The notes beneath the pieces are model-generated. The model made no database searches. It saw only the letters and a list, made by a program, of their open reading frames with translations, and was not told where the DNA came from. A stretch of DNA of 52,282 nucleotides, from positions 5,827-58,108 of the forward strand of contig MNCI01008036.1 of the NCBI GenBank assembly GCA_015680685.1, in the 5' to 3' direction. Source of the DNA: Gnetum montanum. Lineage: Eukaryota > Streptophyta > Gnetopsida > Gnetales > Gnetaceae. Both the position numbers and the translations under genes were made by a program. Positions 11,561-22,900 of this stretch are shown here, one piece after another. Each line of letters opens with the position of its first letter. Within the stretch, counting starts at the first letter, position 1.

Positions 11561-12200
11561 GAAGCTAACAAAGAAAGATGCTCCGTTCATATGGATTGAG
11601 AAATGTGAGAAGGCGTTCTAGCAACTCAAGTAGAAGCTCATAGAAACTCAAATTCTATGAGCACCTAATTAGTCCATACTATTTCACATCATGACAAATG
11701 TATCAAACTATGCCTTGGGAGCTGTGCTCATGCAATTGGATGACTAGAAATGTTCTTACTACATCAACTTCATGAGTTGCAGCATTATGGGTGCACAGCT
11801 AAACCACACCACAATAGCTAAAGAATTGATGGTAGTGGTGTATGCCTTGGAGAAATTTAGGTACTATGTGCTTAGGTACATGTTGTTTGTGCACACAGAC
11901 CATAGTGCAATCTAGTTCCTAATGAATAACCAATAGTGAGCCCCCATGTCATACGGTGGCTTGTGATCTTACAGGAATCTAATCTTATGATGGTATATCA
12001 AAAGGGAACTAATAATGTGGTTGTTGGCCACTTATCTTGGTTAAGATGGGATAATAAAGAGGAGGAGAGCCTACTTTCTAATCAATTACCTAATGAACTC
12101 CTCTTTGCTAGGGCTATAAATGAACAAGTGCCTGCTAAACTTAAATGGTATAATGACATCCTCACTTATCTTCTCACTTAGAAGATACCACAAGAGTTAG
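11560..12200 (+). pseudogene. pol: E1 pol: RNase H domain and linker
   Basis: Follows the RT thumb ([19 protein letters not shown] at about 11560-11615). RNase H motifs: YALGAVLMQLDD (about 11709), QLNHTTIAKELMVVVYALEKF (split by frame) and VHTDHSAI (about 11890). Stops are TAG or TAA in several Trp/Gln positions. The open stretch 11936-12181 is the linker to integrase. Sister in A: 35000-35560. Confidence 0.8.
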
Positions 12201-13034
12201 ACCATAGGAACAAACAACAGTTTCTTTACCAGGTGAAATGCTTTGTGAAGATCAATGGATACCATCACAAGGTGTGCGTCCTGGTTCATTGGTGTCTTCC
12301 TAATGCTAAATAATTATGTGTCCTCTAGGATGCTCATGAGGGTCCTTGTGGGGACCATTATGCTAGGAGATGCACGGCCATTAAGATCTTGATGGTAGGG
12401 TATTATTGGCCAACACTCTTGAGGAACACTCACAAATTCATCCACTCTCATGAACACTATCAACATGATGATGGAATGACCACTCAAATGAAGGAACCTT
12501 AGTAATGGATCCAACCACTAAAACCCTACAACATCTAGGGCATTAATTGCATAAGTCCCATCACACTTATGTCAAATGAAAAGACATACATCATAGTTGT
12601 TGTTGACTATTGTACAAAATGACCAGAGGTAGTAGCCATCACTAACTCTACATCTTCCATAGCTGCTTGGTTTGTATAACAAAATGTTTTAAATATGTTT
12701 GGGATGTAACATGAGCTAATTTCTAACACCAAGACTTATTTTACAAGCACCACCATTTGAAAACTCATGCAATGCTTGGGGGTAGAACATAAATTAAGAA
12801 AATCCTACCACCCCCAAGCTAATGATCAAGTTAAGGTTACAAATAGGGATATCACTAAGATCTTAACTAGAACAATTAGCAAATATAGGAAAGACTAGAG
12901 CACAAAACTTAACAATGCCCTTTGGGCCTACCGCTCAATGTGGAAACTTCCTATAGGTTATTCTCCCTATGAGCTAGTGGATGAAAAACTTCCAACTCTT
13001 CCTATTCAATCCAAGCTCTATACACTTTCAAGAG
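12200..13034 (+). pseudogene. pol: E1 pol: integrase, N-terminal and core part
   Basis: The zinc domain is at 12320-12480 (DAHEGPCG, then YYWPTL), with the second metal pair lost (HEHYQ for CECCQ-type). The core lies at 12530-12990. All three catalytic acids are changed compared with A: GIN for GID, SNTKT for SDNGT, and QVKV for QAEV. Most of these are single G-to-A changes. The core is cut after position 13034 by complex B, with AAGAG (13030-13034) duplicated at 22469-22473, and the C-terminal part follows from 22474. Confidence 0.85.
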
Positions 13035-13894
13035 TGATGAGTGGTGAGGTACCTCTACACTCAACCATAGGAATATGAGCGTGTATGCACGATTCGGTCA
13101 AACTCCATAGATGAACTAGTTGTGGTATCTACATAGTTACATGTTGATCGCAATTTGTTATCTTCCCACCTAGACTAGTATTTGCTTATCATGTATGGTT
13201 TAGTCTAGAATGAGGTGTATGATATGATTTCTAACACTAGGCTACTCCTAGAGACAATGGCAAATAATCTTGATTAAGCTAATAAGTAATAGGAAATGAA
13301 GTCTAAGCTAGCCTAAGTGTAATGAGCATCCGTCCTTAATCATCCATATGCATCTTGGACCTCATGTACTACTTCTGGGATTACCAAGTGCACATTACTT
13401 AAGCACTCCTAAATATGCTACTGGGTTACCAAGTACTTACACTTCAATATTCGTGATTAAGTCCTACTCATTCTACATTTAACAACAGGAATAGTAAATG
13501 ATGGTAAAGAAATATTAACTAAGAAATAAATAAATAACAATAACAATTAAACAATTAAAAACTAAGTGAATGCTACAATAATGGAGCAATCTTAATCTTT
13601 ATTGTCAATCATGTGCATGTCCAAGTACATCACACTCGAATAAAGGTTTCGTACAATTACAATCATCACACTGCAAGCATGCACTAGGGAAAGAACTTAA
13701 ATGAATTGAAAACTGAAAAAAAGACTCTACACTTACACTTACCGACTCCTCCTTTTCCTATGCACCTGAATGTGTATTTATAGGCTTACACAGGAATCAT
13801 GATATTGTGTACTCAATATTGTTATCTAGGCTGCAATATCATGTACTTGATATCGAGGATCCGATATCGGGGCCTGGCAAAAAATGACTCATCA
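13035..13894 (-). repeat. B outer (3') LTR, type 1
   Basis: 860 bp, TGATGAG to CTCATCA. TATA box on the minus strand at 13775-13784 (tatttatagg on plus), with GATATC/GATATT words at 13800-13870 upstream of it in the sense direction. The adjacent polypurine tract (expected at 13895-13905) is scrambled (taagctaatg for tacccccatg). It differs from 20806-21666 at about one base in ten. Confidence 0.9.
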
Positions 13895-14059
13895 TAAGCT
13901 AATGATTGAATAACAACTCATCCTTGAGTTAGAAAAAATGAGAACAAGTTCAATTGATTACACAGTGGATAGGTATGGGATTATTGACTAACTAGGAATT
14001 ATTCATGTCGTAGTGTGGAATAGAACAAAACAAAATTGGGACACATATACTGAATTTAT

Positions 14060-16810
14060 AAAAAACAAAATTTGCTAGAACTCATGTGGTTTCTGGAGAT
14101 GGTGGCTCCTCCATGGGTCTCTTCCTCTTATCTTGTGCTCCAGGTTTTGGAAATGGATGTCTCTAAAGGAGTGCTTGGAGCTTTTCTTCTTCAGTTCGGG
14201 GATCCTGTGCCATCCATGCTGATGCTCCAATGTTTGATGGAGTTAGCACCTCCCATGTACATGGTAGTTGCAAGAACATCTAATTGGCCTTGACATGCCA
14301 AGCCATAAATAGTTGTCATTCCTCTTCATAGGTTCTAGCTTTATCCTTGCATTCTTGGTAGTCTATGAGCCATCAAGCCAAACATGCCATGACATCCTTC
14401 CATCCTTGGTAGCTAATTTTGACCATCTCTAATTCAGAATTTGCCACTTCTAATTTCTACAGTGTCTTCTTATGTTCAACAAATTCTGTTTCATACTTTG
14501 CGTAGGTGGTTGCTACCTACTTTTCCAATTCTATTCTCAGGCATCCTGCTGTTAACATGGCCAAGTTGGCATACCACAGGTTTGCCAACTCCATGTATTT
14601 TGTGAGATCTTGTATCTGCAAGTCCTAACTTTTTAGTTCTACTTTATGGGCGAAGGCATAAGTATCCAATATGGCCCATCAAACAGCATTTTGGGCACTA
14701 ACTGTGTTAATATGGGCTTTGGCCATATGGATTTCTTTCTCAACCACTTGTTTGTACATCCCTATTTGATCTCTAAAGTGCTCTTTGAGCTTCTCATGTC
14801 ACTTAGCCTCATTCTTCCATGCGTTTACTTCAATTATCATCTTCTGAAAGATTGTGCGTACCTCCTTCATTGAGAGGGTTCTATTTTCTTTGGCCAAGTG
14901 ATTCATATCCTAGTTGATCCTTATTAATTATTCTTATAATTTTTAAAAATTTTCTTCGAGAACATTCTTTTGTTTATCTATTGTGGTCAACTGGAGATTT
15001 TCGATGGCGAGGCATTTATTTTCTTCTTGTGAGGCCTTGAGTGCTTTGGCATGTGCATACGTTTGAGCTTGTGCCTTAGATGCAACCCAATCAGCCTTCT
15101 CTTTTTCCTTAGCTACTATTTTATTCTCTTCCAGCAATTTGTTCAGCTACTCTGTCTAGAAAGATTCTAGCTGGTCTGCAGGGATGAATTGGGATGGATC
15201 CCATTATGCAGCTTGTAGGATGATGAGCTTTCCTTGGAATCTTTCTAACTCTTCCTCTACATCCTCATCCTTGACCTTTGTCATGACCAGCTTCCCTTTT
15301 GTGGAGATGAGGTCTGATTGAGTTGCTATGACATCTTGAGTGATGTCAAATAGGGATGTCATCACTTGTCCTGTCTGCAACAACCAATCTAGAACATCCT
15401 CATGCTCCGCAGGAGTCATCGAGGGACCAGCCAAAGTTTGAGTATCGCGTGCTCTTGTAAAATCTACCAACGACACAACAGAGACATTAAATGATTCTTT
15501 TATGTGGTCTATGACCACTTCTGCTGCTCCTGTTGCATCTTGGTGCTACATGACCACTATTGTGGCACCATCACCAATTTCTGATTACACTTGAAAAGAT
15601 GTAGCATTTCTAGAGATTTCTTGTGACCAGTGTGATTCCCCTCCTCTTGTTTGGATGAATACCTTGCCCCAGACATGATCAATTAAGACCATGGATCATA
15701 CAACATCATCAATAACCCTAAAGAGATTGGCCTCATCACGACTTCCCCAACTAACTATTTCAGCGATAGCCTTGAGATGGCTCATCGACGGTCAATAGTC
15801 CTACAGTGGCGATGGTGGCTAGTCTTACTAGCTTGTAAGTTGTGTGCTGGGCCCCACTTCCTATTCTTATTCAAGCTCTAATGTCTCACCATCACTTTTC
15901 CTTGGGGCTGGTGGATTTAGTAATTTAGTGAATGAAGCATTTTAGGCCTTTCTGGGGATGTCATTAGTATACCCCAGAATTCCAGCACATCGACACAACT
16001 TCCTAATGAGATATAGGAAGGGCAATGCAAACTTCCCTATCTTATGTTCTTCAAACTAACTCAAAATTTCTGTAAGATAAAGATGAGGTAGGTTAGCATT
16101 AACCTTGCCCATCAAGATGGCACTTCCTCTAGCTACATATATGGAAATTCTATTTAAACCTTTTGTTGGGAAAATGTGATATGTACCAATTTTGAAGTAG
16201 ATTCTCTCTTCAAGTGTAATCTCTCCATATGCTTTCTCTTCCTTACCGTACGTCCTTTTAAACCATATCTTCCATGCATCAGCATCGGAACACGTGGAAA
16301 AGTGAGTAACTTTTGGCCCTGTATTTGGAAGATTTAGAACTTTCAAAATGGCTTTGGTAGAGAAATCAATAGAAATACCACCAATATCAATAGTGGTGCC
16401 TTCTTCTTTATAGTGCAAAAATTGGTACATCTCTCCCAAGTACTAATCACGACTTTCAGAGATAATAGGCCATAGTGAGAACCATTTAAGTTAGTCCCTA
16501 ACTACTTCAAGAGAAATGTAGTGAAAGGTCCAAAGCTAAGTTCCACAATCACAGTTGTTGACGTGGACCTTTCACGAATCACCTGGACACATTCCAAAGA
16601 CAACGTCAGATGTTTTCCCTGTTCCAGTGCTCTGCTATCTCCACCTTTAGCATGTCCTAATTACACAGTAACAAGAGGTTCTTGATGGATGCTGAATGGT
16701 TGTGCCTCCTATTCTATACATTCCTCAAGAGACACCTGGCCTCTACCTCTCCTTGGTCATTTGGATGCACCCTGAGAGGGTCCTCTTTGTTGTCCTCTTT
16801 TAGGGGCCAT
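14060..16810 (-). pseudogene. B ORF3: env-like / putative plant transposon protein with coiled coil
   Basis: The start is MAPKRG at 16810 (minus), directly after a splice-acceptor-like gattacag. A domain at 16056-16439 (open, 127 codons) reads IDFSTKAILKVLNLPNTGP, then SILMG-type and NLPHLYLTEI motifs. It resembles the env-like 3' ORF of Athila elements (the 'putative plant transposon protein' family; assignment from memory). Next come a segment at 15204-15518 (LFDITQDVIATQSDL) and a Lys/Glu/Ala-rich coiled coil at 14943-15137. The C-terminal part (14080-14660) is homologous to E1 28930-29120. Several stops separate these blocks. Its function in plants is unknown. It sits 3' of the missing pol and before the LTR. 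Confidence 0.75.
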
Positions 16811-16870
16811 CTGTAATCACACAAAACCATCTATTATTAAGGCTATTTACAAAATTTGATTTATACCTTA
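16808..16870 (-). promoter_or_regulatory. Splice-acceptor-like site at the ORF3 start (B)
   Basis: Sense strand reads ttttgtgtgattacag followed at once by ATGG. The same arrangement occurs in M1 (ttgattgtag then ATGG at 43259) and, without the ATG, in A (ttgtgattatag at about 38554-38565). It suggests that ORF3 is made from a spliced RNA. Confidence 0.5.
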
Positions 16871-17294
16871 CTTCTTTCCTTAATAAATTCATTTCTTGTC
16901 TAGTGTGATTCACAGTTAGAAAATTTTACAAAAATTTCCCCTAAAAGTTTTGATATTGGACCCAATTTTGATTAGGTGACTCCAAAAAATAATTTTCACG
17001 GTCTAGGTGAAGAGATAAAATTAATTTGGCAAACATTTTTAAGGTCGAGCAACAATGAATTCCTTCGAGCAACAATGAATTCCAAAAAAAACTATGTGCA
17101 ACTTGGAGCGTACCCTTCCCCCATGACTAAGTCAAACACTCTAGGTTTAGATGGGTTCAATTGGAATGAAAATCAGAGCATTAACGAGCAAGATATGGAA
17201 GTTGGAATGATAAGTGCTCAAAGCATTAGAATTCGTGGAAGAAAATTTCAACTCCCCTTACATGAACAGTGAAAATGGACATTGACATGCATAG

Positions 17295-17400
17295 TGGGAT
17301 CCTTATATATAGTTTTTATAGACGTGATATCGCATACTCAATAGCATAGACCTGATATCGCATTGGACTCGATATTGGGTACTCGATATCGTGTCCTTTT
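17295..17400 (-). promoter_or_regulatory. Internal promoter-like block with GATATC array (B)
   Basis: On the minus strand: GATATC words at 17385-17390, 17354-17359 and 17326-17331, plus a GATATT near 17371, then a TATA box CTATATATAAGG (17301-17312). This is the layout of the type 1 LTR U3 (compare 13775-13870 and 21550-21640), but it lies inside the element, about 490 bp upstream of the ORF3 ATG. M1 keeps the TATA part at 43861-43872. Confidence 0.55.
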
Positions 17401-17409
17401 GAAAACAGG

Positions 17410-18830
17410 ATATTTGGAAAAATTGATGAATTTTTGAATTGTCAAGGTCAACAATGAAGGATTTAAGGTTAATTTCAAAGGTCTAGGGTAAGTCAAAGTG
17501 ACTTGAAGGCACCAAAAGTGTTATGAAGTGGGATCTGGCAATGAAATTTATGAATAAGATGAGGAAAAAGGACATGTTGTGGTGCATAGGAACATTGGAA
17601 TTTAAAATGATGATAAAGGGAAAGATGTAGTAATGCAATACTTGGAGCATATAAAATGATGTGAGGATGATGTGCAATGAGTACAAATTACCAAAATTAT
17701 GCAAGTGGATCCTCCCCAAAGCAGGTTTCTACCTATCATGCCCTTACGTAACCACACCTAAAAATGTCCATAGGCACTAAAAGGATTAAATGTAATTCAT
17801 ACTAGTGCAACAAAACACACACATGCAAATACTGCCATGATGAGGTATGAGTTCAATGCTACACAAGACATGAGTCAAAAATACATGAACAGCAAGATGA
17901 GGCAAATTGTAAAAGGGATTGCAAAGAATGGGACATGAGGTAACTAACCTAGGGCACAATGAATCCTGAGTGTAGGGTGTGATTAATGTGTCATTAGCCT
18001 GTCACTCCAAAATCAAGACCAAGTCCATTCCTTTGATTAGTGACATCGCATTGTTTCATCCAATGATGGGTAGCCATAAGAGCACCATGATAGCAAGGTG
18101 TATGATCACTTGGTGTTTTGTCCAAGGGAGGAGTGATTTGGAATTTCTCTACAGCACGCGCGCGCGCACACACACACACACACACATATTCTTGATCTTT
18201 TCTTTCTTTTTCTCTTTCTTTTTCTTTTCTTTTTTCTAGCCACTTTAGCACTTTGTCCTTTCAAACAGTGAACCAAAGAAGCCACCAACCTTTAGGCATG
18301 GATGCATGTCTTTCTAGTGGGACCCCCAGAATAGTATTGAGTTTCTTTATTGAGTGCCTTTATTACTCTTACTTCCATTTTTTGTTAGATCTACAAGGAT
18401 CTTAGTACAACCAGGCAGCATGATAGCACCTACAGATGTCATCAAAAAGAATCCACAAGTTCCTTTGATGTCACACCCTAGTCATTTCTTCTTAGTCTAT
18501 CATTTTTTTTCTTTGGGCAGGATGAACACCAAATTACTTTTAAGTCTTAATGATGTCAAGAATATCATTGTTCCTAGAGTAGAACCTCTTATTAATAGAA
18601 TGGATGGGCAGATGTTGTGAGCTCGCTGTCCAAATAAGTAATCACCTAAGACTTGATAGCATAGAACAACACCTTGACCAACGAGTCACATGAGTGTTTT
18701 ATTCATAGATGAACTTACCCATAAAAAGATAAAACAATAAATAAAAGGATAAAATAACAAATTGAAAGATGAAAAACTAGAAAACAAAAAATTGTAAAAT
18801 TGATGAAAAGGAAAAACATTTATTAATTTT
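17410..18830. other. B 3' non-coding internal region
   Basis: Homologous to E1 22912-24430, A 36893-38470 and M1 43900-45440: for example gaaagacatg with ccatgcctraaggt. No coding sense. It contains a (CG)n(CA)n run at 18156-18187 followed by a pyrimidine-rich run (18190-18240), and at its sense start a purine-rich gttatgggggatatcc (near 18850) matching the tract that follows integrase in E1 and A. Confidence 0.7.
18156..18187. repeat. (CG)n(CA)n microsatellite
   Basis: About five CG and ten CA units, not present in the sister copies M1, E1 or A at the same place, so it expanded in B. Confidence 0.9.
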
Positions 18831-20735
18831 TCTTGTTAGAATGAAGGATATCCCCCATAACTAAACTTTTGATCATGGCAAGAGTTAATAAATGGAAGGT
18901 TTGGATCCATGCAATTCGAAAATATTGGGACCTAGTCATATCCAAACCGTTCGGTGTCTTTTGATGTAGTGGTTGGAATGTGCCCAAATTGGGGTTCACA
19001 CACTTGATTAAAGTTGGCATAGTGGGGAAAATTATAAGATGTGGTTAACTGATAAGGAGTTGACCCACCATGGCACCTATGACCGTAAGATGGTATGCAA
19101 GGATCAATATGTCTCTCTATGTGGTTATATTCATTGGGTCGCATGGTAGTTGGAGTATTGATTGGTGGCCCTGATAAGGTAATAGGAGGCATTAAGTTTG
19201 AGGTAAAAGATGCACCACAGTGTTGAACTTGTGCCAAGTTGGAGGACGCAGTGGTTTTGGAACTGTGTTGTCTCTTTCTACAATCATGCCTAAAGAAAGG
19301 ACACTTTCGATGTTGTGGAGTACCTCCACTATTGTTGATAGTAGCAACATAAGTAATGTTCATGGCTTGGTGTTGTGGTGCAAAACCTTCTAGTACAATT
19401 GGTGGTGACGTAGAAGGAAGTGAAGAATGAGAACAATAAGGGTGAGAAGAAGTGAAAGGCACATGAGGTCATGATCTTGTTGGAGAGGTCATGGATGGAT
19501 AGTACTTGGGAGAATAATAACAATGAGGTGAAGTAGAGGATGTTGATCTAGTTGAAGAAACAAGGTGTTTAACATAATGAACATTTGGTGTTGGGACATA
19601 CGAAGGGTATGGTTAGCTGGTGGTGGCCTCCCCCATTACTAGGGTTTTCACCACTGTGGTTGAATACGGTATTTCCATATGAAGTCCGAAGATAACATTC
19701 CTCCCCAATGCTCATGTAAATGTGACAAGACTAGGCATTGGCCTTTGGGGTGATCATATAGGCAAACATTACATTGATATGTATGATTGGTAGTTGAGTT
19801 CCTATTCTTATTATCTTCAACCCTTCATTCTAATTGTTTAGTGGTGTTCTATCCTATTTCTTGGTTCATCTTGGTTCTACTTCTAATAATGTTGGCATAT
19901 TCTCTGCATTTTTCATGTATCCATTCCATCATCTTATTGATCTTTGCCTCAATTTCATCTATTGATTGCAGTATTGGCAAAGATGATTCCACCTCCTTGA
20001 GGTGAGTTGATTCCTCCTTTTCATGATCATGGACCTTTGCTATTTTTAGATTTTGATCCTGTTGAGGGCTTTCAACATTCTCCCATTTAGCTATTTCTCT
20101 TTCTTCTTTTGCTACTCAGTTAATAAGCTCTTGGAATTGGTGGGTTCATAGTTTATATAGTTGACCTAAGGCATACATCCTCAGGGTCTCCCTTGTTTCA
20201 TGACAGAGCCCATCCATGATGTGGTACATTAGCCATTCCTTAGAGAATCCATGGCCTAGGAAATTGTTTAACAACGAATAGTATCTTTCTAAGGCCATGT
20301 CCAAGGGTTCATGTTGCCCCTGTTTCCATTCTTGCATTTGTCTCCTCAAGGCTGACACTCTCAGATAAGTTTGATATCTTTCATTTAAGAGTTCTACCAT
20401 TGTCGACCAACGTTGAATTGATTTTGGTCTTAAGGACTTGTACCATACTTTTGCTTGGCCAACGAGTGTCATAGGAAAGAGCTTAAGTTTTTTCCATACA
20501 TAGGCATCATGGAAGGCTTGTAAATGATGTTGTAGATCTAAATCATAGCCTCTTGAAAACTTGGGAAAGCTGTTTAAATCAAGCCAGGGTAGACAGCTTT
20601 CCTTACGGTGCCTGCAGGATATTCGAATAGCCTCTTGTATATGCATTAGGCTCTTAGTGGCTAGAAAGGGTTCATTGTCACCAGGTAGGTTATGAATTTG
20701 TGAGTTGGGACGATGTTGTCTTTGTTTATGTACAT
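18830..20735 (-). pseudogene. gag: B gag, N-terminally shortened, best-preserved gag here
   Basis: Two long open pieces: 20146-20646 (core domain with KLKLFPMTLVGQAKVWYKSL, LNERYQTYLRV, HEPLDMALERYYSLL) and 18932-19462 (Pro/Ser/His-rich tail). The knuckle lies between them at about 19725-19770 (CNVCLYDHPKGQC, CX2CX3HX4C). Compared with A and M1, the N-terminal third (about 800 bp) is missing: only about 140 bp separate the primer site from the LATKSL/LATQSM position. After the tail the sequence passes straight into the 3' non-coding region, so pol is absent. M1 shows the same transition. One ambiguous base lies at 20742. Confidence 0.8.
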
Positions 20736-20782
20736 AGGGGANAAAATGATCTTGGATGATGTAACTAATTTAAATAGCTACC

Positions 20783-20805
20783 ACCATCCCTTGCAATGGG
20801 GAGAA
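20783..20805 (-). other. B primer binding site (decayed tRNA-Asp-like)
   Basis: Minus-strand reading next to the LTR: ttctccccattgcaaggga, 13 of 19 positions shared with the tRNA-Asp-type site. Homologous to the much better preserved M1 site at 48197-48215. It shows that internal sequence runs leftward from this LTR. Confidence 0.6.
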
Positions 20806-21666
20806 TTATGAGTAATGAGGTACCCATACACTCAACCATACAAATACGAGTGTGTATGCACGATCCAATCGAACTCTACAGATGGACTAATTGTGATATC
20901 TAGATAGTTACATGTTGATCGTAGTTCATTATCTTCCCACCTAGACTAGTATTCACTTATCATGTATGATTTAGTCTAGAATGAGGTGTATGATATGATT
21001 TCTAACACTAGGCTACTCCTAGAGACAATGGAAAATAATCTTGATTAGGCTAATAAACAATAGGAAATGAAGTCTAAGCTAGCCTAGGTGTGATGAGCAT
21101 CCATCCTTAATCATCTGTACGCATCTTGGACCTCATGTACTACTTCTGGGATTACCAAGTGCACATTACTTAAGCACTTCTAAATACACTACTGGGTTAC
21201 CAAGTACTTACACTTCAATGTTCATGATTAAGTCATACTCATTCCGCATTTAACAATAGGAATAGTAAATGATGATCAAGAAATATTAACTAAGAAAATA
21301 ATAAATAAAAATAATAATTAAAGAATTAAAAACTAAGTGAATGTTGCAATGATGGAGTAATCTCAATCTTTATTGAATCATGTGCGTGTCCAACTATGTC
21401 ACACTCGAATAAAGGTTCCATTTAATTACAATCATCACACTACAAGCATGCACTAGGGAAAGAACTAAAATGAATTTAAAACTAAAAAAAAAAAGACTCT
21501 ACACTTACACTTACCGACTCCTCCTTTTCCTGTGCGCTCGAATGTGTATTTATAGGCTTACACAAGAATCATGATATCGTGTACTCAATATCATTATCCC
21601 GATTGCAATATTGCATACCCAATATCGAGGATCTAATATCAGAGCCTAGCAAACAATGACTCATCA
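20806..21666 (-). repeat. B middle LTR, type 1
   Basis: 861 bp, TTATGAG (first G changed) to CTCATCA. Primer site on its left and polypurine tract on its right (tacctcccc at 21667-21675, sense ggggaggta). Same family and layout as 13035-13894. Confidence 0.9.
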
Positions 21667-22468
21667 TACCTCCCCAACTAAATAACAACTCATCCTTGAG
21701 TTAGAAAAAATGAAATTAAGTTTAATTGATTATACAGTGGATAGGTATGGGATTATTGACTAACTAGGAATTATTCATGTTGCAGTGTGGAATTGAACAA
21801 AACAAAATTGGGACACAGACATAGAATTTATAAAAAAAATTTGCTGGAACTCATGTGGTTCCTAGTAGTGGTGGCTCCTCCATGGGTCTCTTCCCCTTAT
21901 CTTATGCTCCAAGTTTTGGAAATGGATGTCTCTAAAGGAGTGCCTGGAGCATTTCTTCTTTGGTTTGGGGAATCTATGTCATCCATGTTGATGCTCCAAT
22001 GTTTGATGGAGTCGGCACCTCCCATGGACATGGTAGTTGTGGGAACATCTAATTAGCCTTGACATACCAAGCCACAAACAACTGTCATTCCTCTTCATCG
22101 ACTCTAGCTTTGTCCTTGCTTTCTTGATAGTCTATGAGCCATCGAGCCAAATCTGCCGCAACATCCTTCTATTCTTGGTAGCTGATTTTAACCACCTCTA
22201 ATTCAGAATTTTCCACTTCTAATTTCTATAACATCTTCTTGTGTTTAGCAAATTCTATTTTATACTTTGCGTAGGTGGTTGCTACCTACTTTTCCAATTC
22301 TATTCTTGGGCGTTCTGCTGTTAACATGGTCAAGTTGGCATACCACAGGTTTGCCAACTCCATGTATTCTGTGAGATCTTATATCTACAAGTTCCAACTT
22401 TTTAGTTCTACTTGGTGGGAAAAGGCATAAGTATCCAATATTGGGGCTTGGCAAACAACGACTTATCA
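21667..22468 (-). mobile_element. B second internal copy (ORF3 3' end) joined to an LTR remnant
   Basis: 21667-22439 repeats 13895-14670 (same order, about 8-10% diverged). At 22432-22440 it reads atccaatat and switches to the last ~29 bp of a type 1 LTR (tggggcttggc to cttatca, ending 22468). The matching LTR text is atccgatat followed by cggggcctggc, so the join uses about 9 bp of near-identical sequence. This is a deletion that removed the rest of the second internal region and most of the outer LTR. Confidence 0.8.
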
Positions 22469-22473
22469 AAGAG

Positions 22474-22900
22474 CTTCAGACATTGACCTTGACCTTAGTC
22501 TAGGACTGAAAGAAAGACTGATCAACCTTAACATGCTAGATGAGAATTGATTCGTGACCTATCTTTAAATGAAGTGTACAAGGCATTCAACAAACAACAC
22601 CATGATCTCAAAATAAGGTAAGTAAAATTTTAACCTTGTAATAAGGTCCTTTATAGGAACCCCACACATGTGCCACAACAAAATAAGTTCCAAACATTGT
22701 GGAAAGGACCTTACATCATTTATGAAACCTTTATTTCTAGGGTCATGTTGATCTACAAACCTGAAAGCCCAAATGAGAAAATACTGGTCAACATGCAATA
22801 AGTAAAACATTTCAGTGAATCCAAACAAGCCAATGCTAACAACACCTCATCAGATGGACATCCATGCTCAATATTTTGAATCTCCTCTTTCCAACTCAAT
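22474..22900 (+). pseudogene. pol: E1 pol: integrase C-terminal end
   Basis: Directly continues 13034 once B and one AAGAG are removed. The reading matches A 36450-36880: LNMLDEN, then NKQHHDLKIR, then the PFTHVPQQNKFQTLWKGPYI-type C-terminal motif with frameshifts and stops. It ends just before the purine tract at 22901. Confidence 0.8.

Larger units (their letters stand above)
13035..22468 (-). mobile_element. B: minus-strand Athila-like complex, LTR-internal-LTR-partial internal-LTR remnant
   Basis: Inserted in E1 integrase with a perfect 5-bp duplication AAGAG (13030-13034, 22469-22473). On the plus strand the order is: LTR 13035-13894; internal region with ORF3, 3' non-coding region and gag, 13895-20785; primer site; LTR 20806-21666; a second copy of the ORF3 3' end, 21667-22439 (homologous to 13895-14670); and the last ~29 bp of a third LTR. 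The middle LTR therefore has a primer site on one side and a polypurine-like tract on the other, which is a tandem arrangement. No pol is present. Confidence 0.85.

Noticed and set aside
17979-18251. Overlapping open frames on both strands
   Set aside because: Produced by the CG/CA repeat and pyrimidine run in a non-coding region.
13035-22468. DNA transposon with TGATGAG/CTCATCA terminal inverted repeats
   Set aside because: The inverted ends are LTR termini: primer sites, polypurine tracts, TATA boxes and 5-bp duplications fit LTR elements.
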